From contig CM064697.1 in assembly GCA_032717465.1 (NCBI GenBank), positions 8,670,640 to 8,734,639 of the forward strand: 64,000 nucleotides of DNA, written 5' to 3'. This document shows positions 25,196-39,437 of the stretch, one piece after another; position 1 is the stretch's first letter; each line of letters begins with the position of its first letter. This DNA is from Coenobita brevimanus. Its lineage: Eukaryota > Arthropoda > Malacostraca > Decapoda > Coenobitidae. Below the pieces are notes generated by a model. The model made no database searches, was not told the DNA's origin, and was given only the letters and a program-made list of their open reading frames with translations. The position numbers were made by a program, and so were the translations under genes.

Positions 25196-25795
25196 CGTTA
25201 TTTGCGAGAAGAGAATGTGTTAAGGAATATATGACATTGACAAATTAATCCCCTTCACAACTATTTTACATATTTTTAAAACTTCACGTCCAATTAAAAT
25301 TAACATGTAGAAGGAAAAACAAATCACATCCACCAAACATAACCCCACAACTAAACGACATACTGAACAATTTTAACATTCACTAAGTACGTTACAATCC
25401 CACAAAAACTATTTCGTATATTGGAAAACGTGTATCTATTTAGTTTGCTTGGAGAAAATACCACATCCACTTCCTGATTTAAAAAAAAAAAAAAAAATTA
25501 TCTGAACATCATGGACCCCTTCCCCCCCTCCCAAAAAAAAAAAAAAAAAAAAAAACTAGGAAAAACGTTGAAAAAAAGTAGACAAAAAAATAATAATAAT
25601 CAGCAATGGTTCCACTTTACGTATTTATACCATGGCCTCAAAATTCTGCGGAACCACCATCATCCTTCTTCCACTAATATTTGTAACCAGAAGTTCTATT
25701 AAGCGAGTATTATTTAATCATGTACGGTCCAGACCCCCTCAAATCTTGTTACGTTCCCCCTCAATACATTTTCTTTTGACGTCTTGGGGCCCCCT
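25196..25795. other. Unique DNA with two poly-A runs
   Basis: A-runs at about 25481-25496 and 25534-25555. Otherwise complex AT-rich sequence and no gene. Confidence 0.6.
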
Positions 25796-26011
25796 TTTAA
25801 ATTAATCGCTCCTGGTCCGTGAGAGGCAGGGGAACGGAGAGATTGGTGAGGGGAGAGAAGGGAAGGAGAAAGGAGGGGCAGGGAAAGGAAGGAGAAGGGA
25901 AGGGGAGGAAAGGGAAGACGGGAAAAGGAGGAAAAGGATGGTGACGGGAAGGGGAGGGAAGGGAAGGAGACGAGTTTAGGAGGGAAGGCAAGGAAACGGG
26001 AAGGGGAAGAA

Positions 26012-26115
26012 AGGGAAGGAGACGGGAATGGCAGTGAAGGGAAGGAGACGGGAATGGCAGTGAAGGGAAGGAGACGGGAAGGGCAGGGAAGGGAAGGGAA
26101 CGGGAAGGGGAGGGA
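26012..26115. repeat. 26 bp minisatellite, 4 copies
   Basis: AGGGAAGGAGACGGGAATGG followed by CAGTGA is repeated four times with decay rightwards. Weaker related units extend left to about 25880. Confidence 0.88.
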
Positions 26116-28014
26116 AGGAACACGAAGGACTGGTAAAGGATGGAGGGACAAGAAGGAATGAGAGGGAAAGGAGGAGTTGGTTGGGGAGTGGAGGTGAAGA
26201 GCATGGTATGTATGGAAGGAAGGGAGAGTTATATAAGAGACGGAAAGGGAAAGGGGGTTGGTGAAGGGTTGAAGAGCAAGGAAAGGACTGTTAAGTAAGA
26301 GATGGACGAGAAGGAAGGGGTTTGTGGGTTGGCAAGGAGAGATGAAAGACGAGGGAAGAAGCAAAGGGAAATAAAAGATGGGTGGGGGTAAAAAATGGGC
26401 ACAGAGACACTGGGAGAGACATACAGACAGAACGAGAAGAAGAAATGAAAGAGGGTAACAAGGAGAGGAAGGACAAGCGAAATTTAGAGAGAAAATAACA
26501 AGAGATCAGCTGGGGTGGATTAGCAGGTGATGAGAGATGAGGATGAATAGAGAGTCAAGATAAGAAAAGAAATGTAGCCTGAACTGAAAAGGAGATAAAC
26601 CTGAAGGGGGCGAAGAGGGAGAAAAGAGTAAAAGGTAACTGCAGTGTGGAAAGAGGAAAGCCTTAAGCCGACTGAAAAGGGAAGAAAATGCAGGGTGATG
26701 GAAGAGGCAGGTTGAAATTAGCGTGGGAAAGTTGCATAGGGAATGGGGAGGCTGCAATTGAAAGGGGATGGGAGGAGGAGGAGGTGGAGGGGGTTGCAAA
26801 GAACGGGGCTGAATGTTATAGGGAAGGGAGGGCTGTTAAGGGCTCGGAGAAAGGGTAGAGAGAGAAAGGCTGCAATGAGTACTAAAGCCGTGGAGAGCGT
26901 CTGAAAGGTGGTGTAGCAGTGAAGAGGAGGAGCTGGGATGGAGGGATGGGGTGGAGAGGGAAAGAGGTGGAGGGAGGAGAGAGCAGAGAAGATCAAAAGA
27001 GGGTGGAGTGGGAGGGAGGAGGAGGAGATGAAAGGAAAGGGTAACAAATGAGTGTATGGGGAAGCTGCAGGAAAGAAAGAGGACCGAAAGGTAGACGGAT
27101 AGGAAAGGAGAAAGAGATGGCTGGGAATGGAAAGGGTGATGGGAAAGAGGAGGAGCAAGGGAAGAGATGAAAGTGAGGTAGGAGAGAGAAAGAAGGGATG
27201 GATAAAATCGAGGAGAGAGGGGAAGCGGAACGACGAGCTGGGAAATAATGAAATATGGGGATGATACAGAGGGTGACAGGGGAGAGAGAAAAAGGACTGC
27301 ACGGAGTACACTTGTGAGGAAGGACTCAAATGTGGCACAGCAATGAAGAGGAGGAGTCTGAATGCACGAATAAGGGTGGATGGGGGTGAGGTGGAGGAGA
27401 GAGGGAGGGAATAATGGTAGATAATGAAGGAAGGATGGAGAAGGGGGGGAGATGGATGATGATACGGAGAGGAAAGAAGATGACAGGAAGATGGAAAAAT
27501 ATGAAAAGGAGGAAAACAACACTAACAACTATGGACTGTGGTTAGGATTTGACTAGACTGAAGTGGAGTTTGAATGGATGGATGGAGAAAGGTGGAGTGG
27601 GAGTGATATGGATGGGGAAGGAGTAGGAGGTAGATGGGTGGAGGATGGTGGACTGGGAATAAAGTAGGGGGGGAGGATGGAGCAGGAGGAGATGGATAAG
27701 TGGAGGAAGATGGAGTGGAAAGAGGGCAGACTAGGACCCAGGTAAAGTGAAGGTGGAATTGGGGGGAGAAATGTGGAGTCGGAAAAAGGTGAAGGAAAAG
27801 TGGAGAAATGACAGGTTATTTAATGCGGAAGGAGAAGGAAATGGAGGGGAAGAAGGAGGAAGACGGCCAGAGATAAGGAGAGAGGGGAGGGGAGATGATG
27901 GAAGATAAGAATGGAAATAAGAGGAAAAGGAGGAAATAAAATGAAAAGAGCTGAACCAGACGAGGAAGGAAAGGATGCAAACGGAAGAGATGCACGAAAG
28001 AAGAGGAGGCGATG

Positions 28015-28059
<45 letters not shown>

Positions 28060-28189
28060 TAAACTGCAGAAAAACACAGGAATGGAAAAGAATAAAGAAT
28101 GACAAAAAAACTGGAAGAAAACCAGGAGGAAAAGTGACATTGTAAAGAAAAGAGGAAAGAAGGAAATGTGGAGATAAAAACGAGGACTA

Positions 28190-28194
<5 letters not shown>

Positions 28195-28254
<60 letters not shown>
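28195..28254. repeat. (GA)30 microsatellite
   Basis: Perfect GA run within the purine domain. Confidence 0.97.
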
Positions 28255-28258
<4 letters not shown>

Positions 28259-28516
28259 AGACGGATTCATGTAACGAGAGAAAAGGAGAAGAGAGAAGAT
28301 AAAATAAAGCAGAGAGACAAGGAGAAGTGTTACAGGAAGAAAGAGAGTAAATAATAGGAGAAAAGCGTAGAAGTAAAGAAAATAAAGATTGTAAAGGGAA
28401 AACAGGGAAGAAAGAGGATAAAGAGAGTGAAAGAAAAATGAAGAAAGAGATAAAAAAAAGAAATGTAAAAAAAACGAGGAGAGAGAATGAGAACAAAGGG
28501 ATATACAGGAAAAGAC

Positions 28517-28552
<36 letters not shown>

Positions 28553-28654
28553 CGAGAAAAAATGGGAGTGTTAGGAAAAAAAAAATGGAAGAAAGAGAGA
28601 AAGAATGGAGAAACGAGAGACGTAGAGAGGAACATCAATCAAGGCAGAAATCCC

Positions 28655-29460
28655 CCTCCTCCCTCCCCTTCCCTCCCCCCCTCTCTCTCAAAGGGCCACC
28701 TCCGGGATTGTGGTCACGTCTTTCATTTTGGGCTCTCCCGCCCCCACCCTCCTCTGTATGCCGGGGGGGTCACCCTCTTTCATCCCTTCTCTTTACTTTT
28801 CTTACTCTCCTTTATCCAGGTATCTATCTATCTATTAATGATTTATTTATTTAATTATCTATTTCGCTATTTATCTATCTGTTGTGAGAGTTGCATAGCA
28901 GAGTCAGTGTTGCAATAACTATATTTGTGTTTGTCGGAGTCTGAATACATTTTCCTTATCAACCAACACACACAAGCACATGAAAGGGAAAATGGGAAAA
29001 ATAGAAGTTATTATTAATGACTTTTAAACATCTGGAGTATCAAATTAATGAAACTAATAAAAAAAAAAAAACTCGCGGCTTGATATTATTAGTTAGTTTA
29101 GTTATACCTCTGCCAATTTTGACTTTCGAGTGTAAAAAAAGAAAGAAAAAGAAGTATATATTTAGGGAAGGAAATTTGGACTGACAGGGGAGGAGAGGGG
29201 AGAGGAGTGAGACAGAAGAGCTTGAAGGCATTCCTGTTCCAGCCTCAATGGATGAACTCCGGGATTAGACGTCTGGCATATATATAAACAAATTTGCATA
29301 CAGTACGTAGACATGGCTTTTTCATTTCCATAACTCCGCCTCCCCGACTACACCCACGGCAATCCAATTTGGAAAAGGTAGAGTCTATTTTCCTCCACCT
29401 ATTGCTGTGGGTCCTTTGGTTACTCTACTTTAGCCGATCACTTACTTTTATTGCATACCG

Positions 29461-29462
<2 letters not shown>
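28655..29462. other. Pyrimidine edge then unique DNA
   Basis: C-rich edge (28655-28690), then complex DNA including GGGCCACCTCCGGG, then CTAT/TTTA-rich DNA at about 28815-28885. No gene. Confidence 0.5.
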
Positions 29463-29503
<41 letters not shown>

Positions 29504-30058
29504 TTCTTTTCCCCCCTCACCTTCTATCCGCCTCTCTCTCACTTTCTTTCTCCCTCTCCCTCGTATGTGCTGACGTTGCTTCACTAAAAGAAGGGTCACA
29601 CAGCCATCACCTCCCACCCCTTCCATGTTCTCCCTGAGTGGCCTTCCCTCTCCCTCACCCTCTCATGTCCTTTTCTATACCCTCACAAGCTCGCTCTTAT
29701 TTCCCCTATCCCTTTCCCTCACTCCTCCTTTTAGTTCCTTACCTCTTCCTCTATCCCCTCACAATCTATTTCATTTCCTCTATCTCTTTCCCCCACTCTT
29801 CCCTTTAGCTCCCTCCCTTTTTCCCAATCCGCTTTCTCTTTTCTCATTCCCACTTATCACATCCTCCCTCTTCTCTTTCCGCTTACCTTTTCCCCACCTA
29901 CCCTTTACTTCTCTTCCAATTCACCTACTGCCTTTCCCTCCCTCTCCTCTTAGCCGTCTCCCATGGCTCTTCTCCCATGTCCCCACCCACATTCCCCTAT
30001 CCCTCTAATCCACCTATCCCTACCCCTCTATCCGACCTTCTCCACATCCCCTCCCCTC
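29463..30058. repeat. (CT)18 followed by a polypyrimidine domain
   Basis: (CT)n at 29463-29498, then C/T-rich DNA to about 30058. Ser/Pro/Leu frames are compositional. Confidence 0.85.
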
Positions 30059-31093
30059 ATACTTTCCAACTCAATCCACGTTCATAGGGTATTATATGAC
30101 TGCCTCTACATGCATCCTTAACCTATTCACAACGCTGATGAATTTTACGCTTACTTCTTGTTACCCTCAAACTTATTATTTTTTTTTTCAACTTTAGAAG
30201 GGCTGCAGGAAGTGAAGGGGTTTAAAAAATTTCCTTCAACTCCTTCACAACGATGACGACTTTTCTGTATTATTGCAACTAACTCCCAGCACCCATTTTT
30301 TTTTCTTTTTTTTTTTCTTTTATACTTTGGCAGCATCTATCCTGGTGAACGGGTTATCCCTTTTCACTGTGATGAAGTCTTTTCTAATCTATTCCTGCAA
30401 TGTCAAGATGATTTTATTTAGCTTTGGAGGAAGCCTATGAAATGAGAGGTTAGAAAATACAACCTACATTAAATCCTTCAATGGAAAAGGGGAAGGGGGT
30501 TGTCCTGGGTAAAATATTCAAACGTTAGCTGGAACGAATGGCGTAAAAATGTTCATGGGTTTAATTTTATGCATTTCTTTTTTCTTCTTTTTTTTCCATT
30601 CCATCATGTTCTCTCACTATCTGATGCCGCGATCGCCGAATTTTATCTCTGACTTTTTCCGCCACCACTGGAAGTCGTAAATTCTTGTTTGTACTTAAGT
30701 CCTCCATTACCTGTGATCTTTCAATTTCTCTTTTTTCCAATGGCTATTTTTTTCCGGTGTGTCTGTAAATTTAACCAAGTCTTTCAATTAGTCTTATTTT
30801 TAGTCTACACCACTTTACAAAGACGTATTTCAAGTTTCATTACTGGTGCCTTTGGACGATTTTATTCAGCTGCAGAGAGACGTTTTTAGAGATTTCTCGA
30901 AGTGCAAGGGTTACATACATTTATTTAATACAACCTTGATTAACTTCTTCGCTACCAGGGGGTCTCCAAAGATAAATAAAAATTGGCTCAAGTGAAACAA
31001 AAATGACCTATCCTGCCTGAAGGAGTTAACATTTTTCTTTTTCCAGTCTCTCTCAATTTCTTTTTTTTTTTTTTTCCGATCTACCTTTTCCAG

Positions 31094-31095
<2 letters not shown>
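30059..31095. other. Unique DNA with several family A pieces
   Basis: Family A matches include AACTCCTTCACAACGATGAC (about 30237), CAAGATGATTTTATTTAGCTTT (30404-30425, given here as two overlapping words CAAGATGATTTTATTTAG and TTTAGCTTT), and TGGACGATTTTATTCAGCTG (about 30853). CCTGAAGGAGTTAAC lies at about 31015. No gene. Confidence 0.55.

Positions 31096-31099
<4 letters not shown>

Positions 31100-31146
<47 letters not shown>
31100..31146. repeat. (CT)n microsatellite
   Basis: About 47 bp of CT. A second shorter CT array with one CCC interruption lies at about 31278-31313. Confidence 0.95.
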
Positions 31147-31147
<1 letters not shown>

Positions 31148-31378
31148 ACAATCTCCATTTTCCCCTCATCCCACTAAAACCCAGCATTGCCCCTAATTCA
31201 GCCCGATTAGGTTTAGTTCCACCTAAGTCAGCCAAAGATGATACCCCTCTTTTTTTCTTCGTTCCCCCCTCCCCAATTCTCTCTCTCTCTCTCTCTCTCT
31301 CTCCCTCTCTCTTTCTCAGCCAGAAGACATGGGATATTGCTCTATTAGGAAAATGACATGATGGATGGAGGAATGAAT

Positions 31379-31438
<60 letters not shown>

Positions 31439-31454
31439 ATACACACACACACAG
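31379..31454. repeat. (CT)28 then (AC)7
   Basis: CT at 31379-31435, then TTCAT, then CA to about 31454. Confidence 0.95.
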
Positions 31455-31573
31455 CGTCGAAGCGAGTTAGTTTTTCCATTTGATGTTTGTGTTTCTTTGG
31501 ATGTGGAGGGGGCGAGGAAGGAAGGGGGAGAGGAAAGAGGGAAGAGAGGCGGGGGATGAGGGAGGGAATGCGT

Positions 31574-31915
<342 letters not shown>

Positions 31916-32360
31916 AAACGAAAGAGGGACGTGCCAGGAGGGAAGAAGGGTGCCTGAGGAAGGGGGTTTTGAAACGAAAGGGGAAAGGGGAAGGAATAGG
32001 TTGAGGGGGGAAAAGGAGTATGCGTGCGGAGGAGTGAGGGGTGCATAGGGGATCTGGGGGTGCAGGGGAAAGACAGATAGGGATGGGAAGGAGGGATGGG
32101 AAGGGATGAGGTAGGGGACAAGAGAGGACTTTGTGGAGGCGGGGAACGAGATGTGTAGGAGGATGGCATGGAGAAGGAAGGAAATACGCTCAGGAAGGAG
32201 AGAGAGGAGTGTGTTGGAGATATGGAGAGGGAAGTGTCAAGGAGGGGGAATGGAGGGGAGGGGTGTGGTTGGGGAGATGGCGTGGGGGTGGGAAGGTTAT
32301 CTGCGCTTGGGGGGCCGTGCTATCTTTACCCAGATGGTCTTTATTTTGCTTCTTAGGGAG
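31916..32360. repeat. G-rich polypurine tract
   Basis: GGGGAA, GGAGG and GGATGG words on the plus strand. No gene. Confidence 0.75.
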
Positions 32361-32471
32361 TGAAAAATTTCCCGTGGGAGTTCCAAGGTCTGGGTGGAGC
32401 TCCAGTGTTTCTCTTTATATTAACCTTCACTACGAGAGGTCTCCCTTTAAATTTATAAGATCATCAGGCAA

Positions 32472-32472
32472 C

Positions 32473-32537
<65 letters not shown>
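32472..32537. repeat. (CA)33 microsatellite
   Basis: Perfect CA run. Confidence 0.97.
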
Positions 32538-32539
<2 letters not shown>

Positions 32540-33190
32540 AACAATACTGAAGGGAAGGATGGAGACTTTTCAACTCCACCCACAGATAAGGTTCTCACTA
32601 GTTAAATCTAATCCTTTCAGCTCAAGTGGGTAATTTCTTCTTGCTATTACCGGACGACCTTATTCATCCCTTACACTATTATTGAAGAGTTTACTGAAAA
32701 ATATAATAATTTCTCCCGTTCAAAAATATCTCCTAAGCTTTATAAATTCGTCTGGAAGTAGCAAGATTTTAATACGAACCACGTCCTCAGGCTGTAGGGG
32801 GCTTATCGTGTGGCCTTGGCAAGAATGACACAAAAATTGAGGTGCAAAAGAGAGTGAATGAAAGCTTGCTCAAAATTCATGGTAGTTTTTTTTAATCAAA
32901 CTGTCAATGTTGGAGGTCAGAAGAAGATGAGGAATTAGATTTTATACCTATTGACTGCAGGATGTTCATTAAGTTAGATAATTTATTTCTTCTTAATCTC
33001 AATCTTCCCCTTGAACACGAACCACATTAATTGGCTTACATCCTGGCTCCTCACTGAACTGCTGGGTGAAAAAAGGGGCACAAGGGGGAAGCAAAATGAG
33101 TCCAACAGCCTGACCGGCCCCAGTGCTAGGGTAGGTAGGGTTATGGGAAGCATTTCTGGCCTGGTTTCTCAAGGCGGGTTTAGGATTTCA
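32538..33190. other. Unique DNA with two family A copies
   Basis: CGGACGACCTTATTCATCCC (32651-32670) and TTTATAAATTCGTCTGG (about 32739-32755) are opposite-strand copies of the same motif. No gene. Confidence 0.55.
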
Positions 33191-33640
33191 GAGTAAACCG
33201 GGAAAGGGATTTCGTTAGGGGAGGGAGAGAAGGGGTTGGGAGATGGGGTTCGAAGAAAGGGGAAGGGAGGGGAGGAGGCTGAAGCTGGGAGAGAGGAATG
33301 GAGGAATGAGGAGGAGAATACTGTTAGAGGAGGGAGGGAGGGACTGGGTGAAGGTTAGAAGAGGGAGGACGGGAAGAAAGTTAGATAAAAGAGGGGGAAC
33401 AGGAAGAAAGTTAGAAGAGAGGGGAGGAGAAGCTTAGAAGAAGGGGAGGGGGGAGCAAGATAGAAGAGAGGGGAAAGAGTTGGGTGGTAGAGGGAGAGGG
33501 GTTAAGAGGTGGGAGACGAGGTTGAGACGGAGATCGAGGAGAGAAAAAGAAGTTACGAGATGAGGTTTTACACTCGAGCCTCGGAGATGGATGGGGAGGA
33601 ATCGTCGGGGGAGTTAGGGGAGAAGGGAGGGGAGGTTAAA
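33190..33640. repeat. Polypurine tract with ~27 bp degenerate unit
   Basis: Units carrying GGAAGAAAGTTAGA and GAGGGGGAAC-type words recur at about 33345-33440. The remainder is GGGA/GAGG-rich. Confidence 0.75.
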
Positions 33641-33851
33641 ATTCCAGACTGTCACGTTGGCTTAGTAAGATGACGGTCCCTTGCATCTTTACTGACCCCG
33701 CCATGACACTTTAACGCCCCGGTCTCATATTAATACCGGTTGTTCTTGAGCCTCTGACCTGTGGGAACAATTTCACTGTAATATTACCTTTCCTCCGTTT
33801 TCCTTCATTCCTGGCAGACAGAGATGAGGAAAAACGAAGATAAGATGTTTC

Positions 33852-33887
<36 letters not shown>

Positions 33888-34033
33888 TGTTGCTGTTGTT
33901 GTTGTTGTTGTTATTGTTGTTGCTGTTACTGTTGTTGTTGTTATTGTTGTTGTTGTTATTGTTGTTGTTGTTATTGTTGTTGTTGTTATTGTTGTTGTTG
34001 TTATTGTTGCTGTTGTTGTTGTTGTTGTTGTTT
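33852..34033. repeat. (AGT)10 then a GTT array with 15 bp higher-order unit
   Basis: (AGT)n at 33852-33884 is followed by GTT-rich DNA. Within it ATTGTTGTTGTTGTT recurs about five times at a 15 bp period (about 33925-34015). Thr/Ile- and Val-rich frames are artefacts. Confidence 0.93.
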
Positions 34034-34154
34034 CAGTGGAGTATAACGGAAACTTAGCAGCAACAGATTTAGCAGTCCCATAGAGGTTGTTCGTTATATA
34101 CAACTATGACTTTGGTACCTATTCTGAGACGAGGAGAAGCAAACAATAAAAACC

Positions 34155-34156
<2 letters not shown>

Positions 34157-34191
<35 letters not shown>

Positions 34192-34234
34192 TAAGAGTCG
34201 GACTGAAATAAACATCTTCACTTTTTTGGGCTTC

Positions 34235-34292
<58 letters not shown>
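34157..34292. repeat. (AC)16 and (AT)27 arrays
   Basis: AC at 34157-34189 and AT at about 34238-34292, 48 bp apart. Confidence 0.95.
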
Positions 34293-34296
<4 letters not shown>

Positions 34297-34680
34297 GGGG
34301 GTAACACGAACAGGACAGAAAAGAAGTACCTTAATGGATACCGATTTAACCCATTTACTTTGAAGCGTCTCGTACACTGAATAAATAACAGTGATGAAGT
34401 ATTTATAAATGTATAAATAAACACAAACAGATGTCAAATTACTGAAGAAATTAAGCGCTGTGTGATTAAGATTAGAGACTGAGAAAAATTGTAATTAGAG
34501 AGGGACGGGAATGAATACACAGGAAGGGGTAAAAGTTTGTCGAAAAGGAGGAAGAGAAATAGATGTAAAAAAAATAAGATCATGTGTAAATACTGAAAAA
34601 TGTGGAGAGGGGGATGAGGGCGAAGACAGAGAGATACATAAAAATTAAATATACTCTTACTAGCAATACGAGGCTAAATT
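34293..34680. other. Unique AT-rich DNA, no gene
   Basis: Complex sequence with no frame of interest. Confidence 0.6.
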
Positions 34681-34681
34681 T

Positions 34682-34720
<39 letters not shown>
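34682..34720. repeat. (GA)n microsatellite, interrupted
   Basis: GA with AAAGAC interruption. Confidence 0.93.
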
Positions 34721-34794
34721 AATACCCCTGTGAGTCGAGTAAATGAACATAAAGCAAAATACATATATCAAACTACAACGGCGATAGTGATGGC

Positions 34795-35135
34795 ACAGCG
34801 GCGGCGGCGGCAGGATTCGAGAGTGGCGGCGGCGGCGGCGGCATATGTCCCCCGCCACCGCCGCCACCGCCGCCCCCGCTCAGTCAGCCGGCGTCGTTAC
34901 CCGAAATTCCGGTCAAATCCTCCCTCAAGGCGCGGCGCCCCCACCAAACCCCCTCCAGTTCCCCTAATACCCGGTTTACAGTCCCGGCCGGATCCGCAGA
35001 CCAATTTCTTTGATTAGGTTCTGCAATCGGTTTCCCTCGACATCAAACTTGTGGACGAAATGCTAATTTATGCCGACGTCCGCACCGCCAGCTCCCGGGA
35101 TCAGGGGAAAGACGGCCGGGGAAAAGGGGGAAGAA
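34795..35135. promoter_or_regulatory. CpG/CGG-rich island, possible exon or promoter
   Basis: (CGG)-type runs at about 34799-34812 and 34827-34842 are followed by CCGCCACCGCCGCC-type runs on the same strand (34849-34877). The two halves are complementary. The GC-rich, CpG-rich character continues to about 35125 in non-repetitive sequence. A plus-strand frame (34730-35017) reads as Arg-rich, then Ala6, then Arg/Pro-rich. It has no known domain. It could be a 5' exon or promoter island; this is inference from composition. Confidence 0.3.
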
Positions 35136-35159
35136 ATCAGATGCTATTTCTTTTACTGG

Positions 35160-36540
<1,381 letters not shown>

Positions 36541-37090
36541 ATTCTCTCTCTTATTCAGATTTGCTCAACGTTTCTACTTCCCTCTGTTTGTTACTCTCCC
36601 TCCCGTTTCTTCTTGCTAAAAATCTCCCTCCATTACACTCTCTCTCTCTCTCTCTCTCATTATCTTTCTTCCAACCCCTCTTCCTATCCCCTTTCATATC
36701 CCCCCTCTCTCCTTCCTTCTGTCCCACCAGTTCTTCCCTCTATCCTTCTCTCCTTCAGTTTTATCTCCTTCCCTCCCACCTTCCTCTTATATCTCTCTCG
36801 TCTCCATCCCTCCTAACCCTTTCACTTCTGATCCCCCACCTAATAGCGCCCTCCTGAAGTTTTTAACTCCCTCTCTCTCTCTCTCTCTCTCTCGAATTTC
36901 GTCTACCTCACCCCCATGCCTTCCGTTCCTCTTTCTCTCCTTCCCTGTCGTCACCTCTCCCTCTCTCCCTCCCTCTGTCTCTCCCTCCTCCTTCATACTT
37001 TTGCTTCCGTTCTTCCATATCTCCTTCCCTCATTCTATCCCTCCTTCCTTCCTCTGTCTCTCCCTCCCTCCTTCGATCTCCCGCTCCCTG
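36541..37090. repeat. Polypyrimidine domain with two (CT)n arrays
   Basis: CT arrays at about 36637-36659 and 36870-36893 within C/T-rich sequence. Confidence 0.85.
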
Positions 37091-37321
37091 CAGTTCCGTA
37101 TCTCTATATTAGCCCCCATCGGAAACCACCCAATATCCGCAGGGCTTCCGACCACACAGGGCCTTTGCTCTCTTTTGGGGCCGCTTTTCACCTCACAATA
37201 GGCAGTATTTGTTGTTTCTGCTGCTGCTGTTCTTGATGATCTTGTTCTTTTTTCTCGAATGATAAAACACTGACTTAAAAGATACGTCGCCAGTGTGGAG
37301 ACTGCACTTAGCTCAAGATAG

Positions 37322-37400
<79 letters not shown>

Positions 37401-37407
37401 GCATATT

Positions 37408-37444
<37 letters not shown>
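37322..37444. repeat. (TA)38 then (GA)17
   Basis: TA at 37322-37398 and GA at 37411-37444, separated by 12 bp. Confidence 0.96.
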
Positions 37445-37446
<2 letters not shown>

Positions 37447-38155
37447 CGTTATCAACGAATGGATTAACACTAGCAACAATTATACACTTAAAAGGCACAA
37501 GAAGGATGATGCAAGGGAATACACAACAGACTCGAAGACAAAATAAGAACACTAAGAATATTCTGATTTGAAATAAAGCTAGGAAAGATGGCATCATATT
37601 TTTCCTAAGATTACCGTCTCCTGTAACTGTTTCACTCACAGTAGGTTTAATATTACTTGATGCAGAAGTTGAGACATGCTTGTAGATATATAAGGAAGAC
37701 AAGTATGAGTAATGGAAGGAGTGGAATCAGTACCATAGATGTGTCAGAGGCAGTGGACGTAGCAGTATAGCAGCACGAAATGAACGGATGTCAAAATTTA
37801 GCTCTCTGTTTTCTTGGTACTTTTTTCTTGAAGGGAACAATCTTGCGAGCTTCTAGCCTTTGGTTCCTTCTTCCTTGCATAATAAAAAAAGAAAAAAGGT
37901 ATCAGTCCTATTAGGTGGAAGAGGACGAGGAGCGGTAGCAGAAATTCAGTAGCAGTTGGTGGGAAATAAGTAACAGAGATCAGTAGCATGGGATCAGTAG
38001 CGAAGGACGTAGCAGTAGCAATATCAGTATAGTGTGGGTGTCAGTAGCAGTAGTAGGGAGGGGGAAGAGGAGGAGAGGAGGAACGAGCCCAGTTAGGCCT
38101 AGTCCACTTGAGCCCCTCTATTCTCCAGCTCCCATAGGACGGCTCTAGTGGCTCC
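37445..38155. other. Unique DNA with scattered CAGTAG/GTAGCAG words
   Basis: From about 37725 to 38065, GTAGCAG, CAGTAGC and ATCAGTA words recur irregularly, consistent with a decayed short-unit repeat. No gene. Confidence 0.5.
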
Positions 38156-38158
38156 CCT

Positions 38159-38212
<54 letters not shown>
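38159..38212. repeat. (CT)26 microsatellite
   Basis: Perfect CT run. Confidence 0.96.
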
Positions 38213-38214
<2 letters not shown>

Positions 38215-38664
38215 TGAACCATGTTTATTTTCCTTTATTAAATTCTTCTAGTCTTGCTTCGAATTTCGTTCTTTATCGCCCTTGTATTGCCTTTTCATGT
38301 TCCTCTTTCATATCTTCCTGTTTTCGTCTTCGTTAATTGGTAATATTTTTTTTATTTTGCCATCAGTAAAATAACCACTTCAATACGATGATCTTTTTTC
38401 CTGGCCTACTCTCAAAACAGCCAGAATAATCAAAGTTATAATAATACACAGAGGCGTAAAAAATATGGATGAACTGTGAGAAAAATATATATATTATATT
38501 TCTTTATTTTAGGGGACAGGTGTGTCTTTCGTATAGGGCATTGTTCACATTCTATCGTCCTTTTTATTCCCTCTGTGTTGTTTTTCATCCTGTTCCAATA
38601 ATTTCATTCCTTTCCGTCTACATTCCATCTCACTATGCATCTTCCTTTTTCCGTAAGTCTCCAC

Positions 38665-38665
<1 letters not shown>
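38213..38665. other. Unique T-rich DNA, no gene
   Basis: Complex sequence, T-rich. Confidence 0.6.

Positions 38666-38730
<65 letters not shown>
38666..38730. repeat. (CT)32 microsatellite
   Basis: Perfect CT run, followed after about 70 bp by a purine domain on the same strand. Confidence 0.96.
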
Positions 38731-38734
<4 letters not shown>

Positions 38735-38794
38735 CTGTCTCAGTAAGGGCAGTGTAGCAGGGAGATTCACCAGGGGAGGCTGGATAAGGCCTAA

Positions 38795-39200
38795 ATAATG
38801 GGAAGGGGAGGGGTGAAGGACGGGACGAGGGAGAGAGGAAAAAAGAGGGAAAGGAGAGAAGAGATGGAGAGAGGAATGGTGAGGCGGGAAGAGAAGAAGA
38901 AAGGGGTGGGAAGAACGGAAAGAAGGGGACAGAATGGAGGGGAAAAGAAAGGTGAGGGGAAGGGAGAGAACATATGGAGGAAAAACAATGGGATAAAGGT
39001 AAAGGAAAGAGGGAGGAAGGAAACGGTAGGGAAAGGTAGAAAGGGAATAAAGAGTAAAAGGGGGAGGAGAAGAGGGAGAGAAGGGAGAGAAGGATGAAAA
39101 AAATGGGATAGAGAGAATGATAAGAGAAAGTGAAGAAAACAGAGGCACAATGGGAAATGCAAAGATGAAGGGAAAAATGAATGAATGAACGAAACCAAAG
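38795..39200. repeat. Polypurine domain
   Basis: GGGA, GAGAGA and AAAGG words. The Ser/Pro/Leu frames on minus (135 and 213 residues) are compositional. Confidence 0.85.
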
Positions 39201-39365
39201 TGGGAGGCGAGAAAATGAGAAAGAACTAATATTTTAAAAACCACTAAAACACTGTTTACGAGTTTATTATACATTAAGCAGACTGATAAGGAGAGGAATA
39301 GCAGGCAATTGAATACCAGGGACTAAGTGGCTGGTGTAAGTTTTCCAGTTTAAGCTAAGATCATG

Positions 39366-39367
<2 letters not shown>

Positions 39368-39436
<69 letters not shown>
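39368..39436. repeat. (GT)34 microsatellite
   Basis: Perfect GT run. Confidence 0.97.

Positions 39437-39437
<1 letters not shown>

Larger units (their letters stand above)
25800..28650. repeat. 2.85 kb polypurine domain
   Basis: The longest one-strand purine tract in the window (GGGAAGG, GGAGGA and GAAAGG words). It holds a 26 bp minisatellite and three (GA)n arrays (28021-28051, 28195-28254, 28522-28551). Minus-strand frames up to 230 residues are Ser/Pro/Leu/Phe-rich and compositional. Confidence 0.9.
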
